Part shown: positions 57,021 to 64,000 of the stretch, piece by piece
Numbering within the stretch: position 1 is the stretch's first letter
How the letters are laid out: every line of letters starts with the position of its first letter
NCBI RefSeq assembly: GCF_009905375.1
Contig: NC_133650.1
Location: 295,382,270 to 295,446,269 of the forward strand
Source: Apium graveolens
Lineage: Eukaryota; Streptophyta; Magnoliopsida; Apiales; Apiaceae
DNA length: 64,000 nt
Reading direction: 5' to 3'
Notes under the pieces: model-generated
What the model saw: only the letters and a program-made list of their open reading frames with translations
What the model was told of the DNA's origin: nothing
Databases searched by the model: none
Position numbers and translations under genes: made by a program

Positions 57021-59785
57021 ATAAGATTATCATCAGTTACTTGAACCATTTTACATACTGGTTTCATCAGAGCTTGAGAAGTTTTCAAGTCCAGTGACTT
57101 GGTTGGTTCATAAATTTTTCCTTTCCCTTTGTCTTTGGGATCACTCTCAGTCTGTGATCTAGTCTTGACCTTTGAAGTTTCAGAATTTGACTTTTCCTTG
57201 ATCACAATGCCTTTTTCCTTAGGCCTTGGAGGTTTCTTTGCATCAGAAGCTTTAGAATTAGGATTTGTCTTCTCAGCAACAAATCTAGCTTCTTCCTCCT
57301 TGAGAGTTTCTAAATCCATTCCTGGATTGTGTTTCAGAAATAATCTTCTTGCTATCTCCTCATCAAGTGTCTGGATTTTAGGATCTTTGTAATAAACAGT
57401 AGTCTGCTTCCCTTTTAACTTCAGAGTTTGCAAGAACCTCTGAGAGTCTTCAGATCCTGACTGAATCAGAATATAAGAACTTGACATCAGACTTTGCTTA
57501 TCACCACTTGACTTCAATCTTTGAGCATTCACAACATCAGAACTTGACTTGTTCTGAATAGAAGATTTTCCTTGAACTTTTCTTTGACCTCTGCTCTTTT
57601 CAGAGTTTCCTTGGTCATCACCTTTATCATTCTTTTTCTTCAGTTCTTGAGTAGGTGAGCATTTGGACTTAACTGCCTTCTCCCCCTTTTTGGCATCATC
57701 AGGAAGTAAGAGAGAAAGAAGAAGTTCAACTGAAGATTGGATTTCATCCAATTGAGCTTTCTGAGAAGCTTGATTCGCCAGAACCTCAGCAATTTGGGCA
57801 TGTTGCTTCTCTTGAGTTTTCTCAATGGTTGCAACTTTTTCAGAAATAGGTCTGATATACCTGTTCTTATCAAGCTTGATCTGTAGATTGAACTTATCAG
57901 CTTGTTCCATGAGTGTATCAACCTTTTCATGAGTAGAAGTATGTAGACCTTGAAGATGTTTTGTAGACAGAGCTGTGATCTTGAGTAGTGTCTTGAAATC
58001 AGCATTTATAAGCAACTCACCAGCCTTTGTAATATGCTCTGTCAGAATTTTAGAACATGGAATAAAGTCTGATTCATTCCACTTCTTGGTCCATTCAACA
58101 CCTCTGTGAGTATCCTCCCAAAGAATAGGTGCTTCCTTTTCAACAAATTTCTTCACCAATTCTTCCTTGCCCAGAGTAGGTACTGGAGTCTCAACAGAAA
58201 CACTGTCATCAGAACTTGAGGAAGACTCATTCTGTTCTGATAGCTCAACAGTGTGTGAAGCAACCGGAGATTCAGGAATAACATCATCTATATTCTGATC
58301 AGCAGAATTTATCTCCAGAGCTGGTGTCTTTGATATAGATGGAGCTTCCAGATAAAGAACTTCAGGTATATTCAAATTATGAATATCTATTTCAGAATTA
58401 TCAGTTTGTTGTTTATCATCATCTGTAGCTTTAATAGGAGAGACAGGAGGGGTAACAACTGTGTCATTAGCAGTGTCTTTGGCTTGAGCTGGAAGGGCTT
58501 CAATGATAATTGGTTCTTGTGAGATCAGAGATTCTTGATCTCCGTCCTCAGCTTCTTCAGTATCTTCTGATTTAGCCTTAGCCAAATACCTCATTGCCTT
58601 CATTTTCTTCAATCTCCATTCCAATGAAGGAGTTGCTTCAGCAGCATCAGAATTTACAGATTTCCTTTTCAAAGTATCAGAACTTTGAGTTGCTTTCTCT
58701 TTCTGAGAAGTAACATTCTCAACTTCAACTATCACAGGTTCAGATGCATGAACTCGTGCTTCAATTATTTCCTCTTCACTCTCACACTCATCTCTGAGAA
58801 TCATCTTCCTTCTCTTTTGTGGAGGTTGAGGAACAGACTTTGTCCTTTTAGAAGGTTTAGAAGATGAAGATCTGTTTGTGTGTGCTGATGGTTGAGAAGT
58901 CTGAGGTGTTTGTGTAGAGGTGGTAGGTGCTGATGGTTGAGGTTCTGATTGTTGGACATCAGGATATAGTGCAGTGTATTTAACTGGATCATAAATTATT
59001 AAGGCTTGTTTGACAGATAAAGGAACTCGGAGGGGTCTTAACACAGCCTTCTTATTATCAGTAGATAATAAGTCATTAAAAGCTCTTTTAGCTAGTCTGA
59101 ATGATAGAATTAATTCAGTAGCTGATTGAGGCTTATCATCACAGCAAAAACTATATATAAGCTGAAAGAATCTAGCAAAATAAACAGTATTTCTGTATTC
59201 TGTCATCCTATCCCCAATGAACCCTAAGACACCACTTGCATAATCAAAATCAGTTTGATTAATGAGAGCACACCCGATTTGTTGACTGAATATGGGGATT
59301 GCATCGAAGTTAGAACATTTGTTTGCAAAGGCCTTGGTAATGCAGTCAAAGAAGAAACTCCATTCCCTCCTTATGTGAGGTCTCTTCAATTGACCAAGCT
59401 TTTCCAATGTCTTTTCATACCCTAGACTGGCCATCATATTTTCAAGAACTGGCTCCTCAACTGTAGAGTAAACGCAGTTCTCAGGCAGCTGCAGTGCTTG
59501 TCGAACCGTGGCCAATGTCACGACATGCTCGTCCTCCCCTGATGAAAAGATAATTCTTGGGGACCCTTGAGCACCACCATCATCATATAATCCACTTCTC
59601 CAGAACTCCAGCACTTGAGTTCCAGAGACTACATCAGGTTGGGTCAGAGTATACCCAATATCAGAATTAGTGAGAAAATCCTGAATGAAGTGAAGTTCCG
59701 ATGGAGCTTCAGCCTTTCCAAGAATGACGGGGTAGTTGTTAGGAACAAACTTAGCTCCATTGAAAATTATGTCTTTTGGTGCCAT
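57021..59785 (-). CDS. Element C 3' ORF (so-called env-like), long open part
   Basis: About 920 codons without a stop before it is cut by element D. It starts MAPKDIIFNGAKF in an AAAATGGCACC context. The N-terminal globular part has ELHFIQDFLTNSDIGYTL, RREWSFFFDCITKAFANK, CSNFDAI and NTVYFARFFQ, matching the B 3' ORF landmarks in the same order. A Pro/Ser-rich segment, a basic PPQKRRKMIL stretch, an acidic Ser-rich segment with SSSDDS, a coiled-coil-like part (about residues 590-700) and a lysine-rich tail follow. It may be a nucleic-acid-binding or structural protein; no domain is recognised. Being cut by D, it cannot give its native C-terminus. Confidence 0.75.
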
Positions 59786-59930
59786 TTTTGTAAGAAATTA
59801 AGTGAGAAAGAGAGTGTTTGCAGAGTATTTGTTGAAAGTCCTGAAAGAAAATGCTTCAGAGAATATTAGATAGATGAAAAATAGAAAAGTAAGTAAAAGA
59901 TTATAAAATCTGTTAACTCCCATATATATA
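59786..59930 (-). promoter_or_regulatory. Internal core promoter of the element C 3' ORF
   Basis: On the minus strand TATATATATG (59922-59930) is followed by an AT- and CT-rich leader of about 135 bp and the ATGGCACC start at 59785. This matches the arrangement in elements B and D. Confidence 0.55.
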
Positions 59931-60543
59931 CTCTCTCCACTCAACAGTTATATTTTTGAAGCATAATATACACTTTACACCTGACACTATGTGAACAGTC
60001 AATAAACGGCTAGAGAGGAGTTAATGGGCACGTAAAATAAGCAATAATTACCGTGCACATGCAGGTTTTCAGGACATACACATTAACCACTAACACATAA
60101 TGATTATGACTGTTTTTGTCTCACCCAAATTTATTCTGATTTAAATATGACTGTTTCAGATTTTACCACAAATAAGTCAAGTAAAGAAAAATACCACGTA
60201 AGCATCAAAGATTCCATCAGGATTTAATATCAGAACTTAACTTATACCAGATTTTAATAATCATCAGAACATAGCTTCTGTACTCAAAAAGTGAATATCT
60301 TTTTCTGTGATTTTTCATACAAATACTGACTTGTTTTCTTCAGAGTTTAATCATCAGAACTTTCATCAGAACTTGTCCTAAGAAATTATGCAAATGACAC
60401 TTAACTGTTTGTCAAAAACAACTTAATCACCACAGTAATTTTCATAATTCATATGGTGTGAAAGTGTGTTTATTCAGCAAAATATCAGATAAAGTTTAAA
60501 GTCTGATCAACTTCAGTACATCTTAGAAATAAGACATTAAAAA
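59931..60543 (-). other. Element C spacer with a TCAGAACTT motif cluster
   Basis: Non-coding. ATCAGAACTT-type sites cluster at 60229-60375 (five or so, all in one orientation), 300-450 bp upstream of the internal TATA box on the minus strand. Related TTCTGATA sites occur in C's LTR. Confidence 0.65.
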
Positions 60544-60548
60544 GCATA
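60544..60548. repeat. Target-site duplication of solo LTR G, left copy
   Basis: GCATA, matched by 61867-61871. Confidence 0.65.
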
Positions 60549-61866
60549 TGTCATAACATATTTGTTTATTCGAGGATTTAATCAACTCAAATAAGAATGT
60601 AACAAGTAAATAGTGGATCTACCGTCATAGAGATCTCACAAAGTAACATATGTCAAAGGATTCAGAAACAATGTTCATCTACAGACTTGAGGAATTACTT
60701 TACTGGAAGAAGTTCAAGAAATTGATCAAGCCTCAGTGATATAAATCAAGATTGTGGATTTAATCAAGTGACAGAGATCTTGTCAGGGTATCAGATAATT
60801 ACAGGGATTTAATGTAAAGAAAATCAAGTTATCAAAGTCAAGACATGAAGAAACGCCACGAAAGTTAGTCACTCATGAACCAGACAGTACATCGAGTGTC
60901 AACATTAAAGTGGTGGAATTGATTCATAATTGACAGTGATTTTCAGAAGATTTTCAGAAGAATGGTTGATGTTGAAGAGTAGTATTAATTCTCTATTAAT
61001 TAATTAAGTCGTATAGTTTAATTAAGAAAATAAATTATATCCGCAAAGATTAATTTATTTATTAATTAAATTAATTGATTAATTAATTCTGAATTAATAT
61101 TATGAATTTTCAGAATTGATTTTGAATTTATATTCAATATTAATTCAGCATGACAATCAATTGAACTGGTATGACAATCAAATTGTCATACCAAAAGTCA
61201 TACTAATTCAAATTGATTGTCATACCGAAAGTTCTACTAGCTATGGGATTGTCTTGCCAGTTCAAACAATTGTCTCACCGATTGTCATGCTAGTTCAAGC
61301 AATTGTCATACCGATTGTCTTGCTAGTTCAAAAGATTGTCTCACCGAAAGTCATGCCAATTCTCAGATAGTCATGCTAGTTCAAGTGGATTCTGTTGATT
61401 GAAATATAAAAGACAGAAGTAGCAGAAGACATTCAAGCCAATCAATTACTCAAGAACAAACAAAGCAGCAACCGAATAAAATATTTCATCTCTTCACTAC
61501 TGCACTTCAAGAATATAAATTTTTTAGTTTTAAAGTTAAATTCAAACCACTAGAAATCATTCTCTTGTTCTTGTGTAACTATCTAGCGGATCAAAATCCC
61601 TAGAACTTAATCTCAAATTACTTTTAGCATTTGATCTTTTTATTGCAAAAATAGAAAAAGTTCATGTCGAATTTATTCTAGATTTGTGATAATTTATTTG
61701 AGATTAATCCCTTGTAAATGATACCATTGTTGTAACACCTTTCAAGTTTAATAATAGTTTTATTTAACTTGAATTTTGTTTCAATTTTTTATTCCGCATT
61801 AAATTCGATTAAACGGTATAGTTTGTATTCAACCCCCCCTTCTACAAACATATTGGCACCTAACAG
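60549..61866 (+). mobile_element. Solo LTR G (Sirevirus-like)
   Basis: Starts TGTCATAACATATT and ends near GGCACCTAACAG, about 1.3 kb, flanked by GCATA on both sides and with no internal region. It has a TATA box, TATAAAAG (61405-61412), and the ACCCCCCCTTCTACAAAC block seen near the 3' end of the A, B and C LTRs. If the LTR ends at CA (61865), the duplication would be shorter, so the right end is uncertain by one base. An inverted fragment of the same LTR is at 256-552. Confidence 0.72.
61150..61380. promoter_or_regulatory. GATTGTCATACC motif array in LTR G
   Basis: Many copies of GATTGTCATACC and variants, including TGGTATGACAAT-CAA-ATTGTCATACCA (61167-61193), an inverted repeat with 12-bp arms, and three 33-bp tandem units (61259-61357). 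The array lies 20-250 bp upstream of the TATA box at 61405. Confidence 0.85.
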
Positions 61867-61871
61867 GCATA

Positions 61872-62624
61872 ACTAAGAAAAATGCTTAAAATCTGTCATC
61901 AGTCATGATGTCTACTATAGAACAAATTTATGCATGAGTCGACCTCAACTGTTTGCGCTCATTTTATGCATATTTTGAAATTCTTTTTTACAGTGGCTTC
62001 TCAGTGTAAGCGAGTCACGACTGCTTATCAGAATTTATACTGTAATCAGAGTATTTCTCCAGTAATCATAGATTGTGAAAAGTCACCAAGAATTTTTTTT
62101 TGCTTTTCTAATGCATATTACTTAATACCAGCAATACACTTGGGTCTTCCCTTCCACATTTTTACTCTAGATCTCAAAGGAGTACCTGACTTTTATTCTT
62201 TTCTTTTCTTTTCTTTTCTTTTAATAAGTGAGGCTTATCAGCACTTAGTTCATTCTTAATATTTACTGACAACAGAATTTGACAGATAAGAAACAAGAAT
62301 CTAGTTTGTGACTTAGTAATAAGATACACAAAGTAAACTTGACTAAGCTCAATATCAGAATCTGCTTGTGTTAATGAGTTTCCACATAAACAACTAATTC
62401 AAACATGGGATTTCTAGTATGTTAAAGACTACTAGGTCAACATCTAGCACAGTTATCCTCATTGGATTGAATAGCCACAGAACATTCAAAACACTTATCA
62501 GAGTATATAAATCCACATCAAATAACAATCAGTATTTAATAAATTTTCAAATTAAGCATATATTACATATAGATAATACAATCTGTAAACACTGATCATA
62601 CAGTCTGATGCATGAGAACAAAAA
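61872..62624 (-). other. Element C spacer after pol
   Basis: Non-coding sequence between the pol stop and LTR G. It includes a TTTTC microsatellite (about 62193-62222). Confidence 0.65.
62193..62222. repeat. (TTTTC)n microsatellite
   Basis: About five to six TTTTC units in a row. Confidence 0.9.
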
Positions 62625-64000
62625 CTAATCAGATTTAGAGAAAGAACCTGAAACCATTCCAAGTTCATTTACCAATCTTATAAAAGTAGCTTCACATAGT
62701 GGTTATGTGAAGATATTTGCTAGCTATTGATCTGTTGGAACAAAATGCAATTCCACTGTACCTTCATCCACATGTTCCCTTATGAAATGGTACCTTATGC
62801 TGATATGCTTTGTCATTGAGTGTTGAACTGGATTACCTGTCATAGCAATATCACTTTGATTATCACAGTAAATAGGGATTTTAGAAAATTCTAACCCATA
62901 ATCCAGTAACTGATTCTTCATCCAAAAAATCTGTGCACAACAGCTCCCAGCAGCAATATATTCTGCTTCTGCAGTTGATGTGGAAATTGACTTTTGTTTC
63001 TGGCTAAACCAAGAAACCAATCTGCCTCCAAGAAATTGCCAGCTTCCACTAGTGCTTTTCTTGTCTATTTTGCATCCTGCAAAATCTGCATCTGAGTAAC
63101 CAATTAGCTTAAAATCTGATTCCCTAGGATACCACAATCCTAGATCAGCTGTACCCTTAAGGTACTTGAAAATTCTTTTCACAGCCAATAAGTGAGGTTC
63201 TCTTGGATCAGCCTGAAATCTTGCACAAAGACAGACAACATACATGATATCAGGTCTACTTGCGGTTAGATAGAGTAAGGAGCCAATCATACCTCTGTAG
63301 TTAGTAATATCTACTGATTTACCAGTATCCTTATCTAACTTGGTTGCAGTGGCCATGGGAGTGGATGCAGTTGAACAATCTTGCATTCCAAATTTCTTCA
63401 GTAAATTTCTGGTATACTTGGATTGACAGATAAAAGTGCCTTCTGCAGTTTGCTTGACTTGAAGGCCCAGAAAATAGCTGAGTTCTCCCATCATACTCAT
63501 TTGATATCTTGACTGCATTAGCTTTGCAAACTTCTCACACAGTTTGGAATTAGTAGAACCAAATATGATATCATCAACATATATCTGTACCAAAGTAAGT
63601 CCTTTCCATGGTTGAGGTAGAATAAAGTCTTGTCAATTGTGCCTCTGTGAAATCCACTTTCCAAAAGGAATTGAGCTAAAGTCTCATACCATGCTATTGG
63701 AGCTTGCTTAAGGCCATAAAGTGTTTTGTCAAGCTTGTAGACATAATCAGGAAATTTAGGATCTACAAAGCCTGGAGGTTGTTCAACATATACCTCTTCA
63801 TCCAATTCTCCATTGAGAAAAGCACTTTTTACATCCATTTGAAAGACTTTAAACTTCTTGTGAGGAGCATAAACCAAAAAGATCCTTATGGTTTCTAATC
63901 TAATAATTGGTGCAAATGTTTCATCATAATCAATATCCTCCTATTGAGAGTAGCCTTTAGCAACCAGTCTTACTTTATTCCTTGTAATTATGCCATCATT
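62625..64000 (-). pseudogene. Element C pol, reverse transcriptase and RNase H part
   Basis: On the minus strand: [18 protein letters not shown], then [14 protein letters not shown], a frameshift near 63590, [62 protein letters not shown] and YCDNQSDIAM. It is close to B's pol, so C is a Sirevirus too. In-frame stops at 62724-62726 and shortly after precede the natural end (TAG at 62625-62627). The N-terminal domains lie beyond the window edge. Confidence 0.88.

Larger units (their letters stand above)
44161..64000 (-). mobile_element. Sirevirus-type copia retrotransposon C (5' end outside window)
   Basis: Order on the minus strand: partial pol (64000-62625), spacer with solo LTR G (60549-61866), an internal promoter, a long 3' ORF (59785-57021, interrupted by Athila-like D at 45878-57020, then 45877-44993), polypurine tract and 3' LTR. 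It is inserted in the integrase of element E. Gag, protease, integrase and the 5' LTR lie beyond base 64000. Confidence 0.85.

Noticed and set aside
1..64000. Additional host genes hidden between elements
   Set aside because: Apart from the FQR1-like gene, every long open frame could be assigned to a retroelement or to the antisense of one.

Overview
This is a stretch of nuclear DNA from a flowering plant, most likely a eudicot. It is AT-rich, holds one intron-containing host gene with plant splice sites, and is otherwise filled with plant-type retroelements: Ty1/copia of Sirevirus and non-Sirevirus types, Ty3/gypsy of Athila type, an L1-like LINE, a probable Helitron and a probable MITE. I cannot fix the family or species from sequence alone.

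Layout. Bases 1-5261 are the 3' end of a Sirevirus-like element (called A), with a mosaic left edge. Bases 5952-11446 are an almost intact L1-like LINE on the minus strand with a 17-bp target-site duplication. A Helitron candidate (11807-13881) leads up to the only clear host gene, a four-exon FQR1-type NAD(P)H:quinone oxidoreductase (14091-15838, 203 residues). A non-autonomous LTR element with 1090-bp LTRs around only 185 bp (16390-18754) lies 551 bp past its stop codon.

From about 20.4 kb to the right edge the window is a nest of insertions. The oldest host is a minus-strand copia element (E), now in three visible pieces. Copia element F (20839-28198, target duplication ACATA) sits in E's RNase H region. 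Sirevirus B (30040-43823, target duplication GATAA) sits between E's integrase and RT regions. A minus-strand Sirevirus C (about 44161 to beyond 64000) cuts E's integrase. C's 3' ORF is split by an Athila-like gypsy element D (45878-57020), and C's spacer holds a solo LTR, G (60549-61866). A further solo LTR (37730-38298, target duplication GTAAG) sits in B's 3' ORF.

The most interesting signal is regulatory. Each large element carries its own short motif, repeated in direct and inverted form, about 20-620 bp upstream of its LTR TATA box. In B, C and D the 3' ORF also has its own TATA box about 90-140 bp before an ATGGCACC start, with the same family motif upstream. In A and B the motif also occurs in coding sequence as inverted pairs, and all six copies there have shifted together from CAACGG to CGACGG. 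This suggests a second, LTR-independent transcription unit for the 3' ORF, driven by family-specific binding-site arrays. All boundaries and comparisons were made by eye; no alignments or database searches were run.
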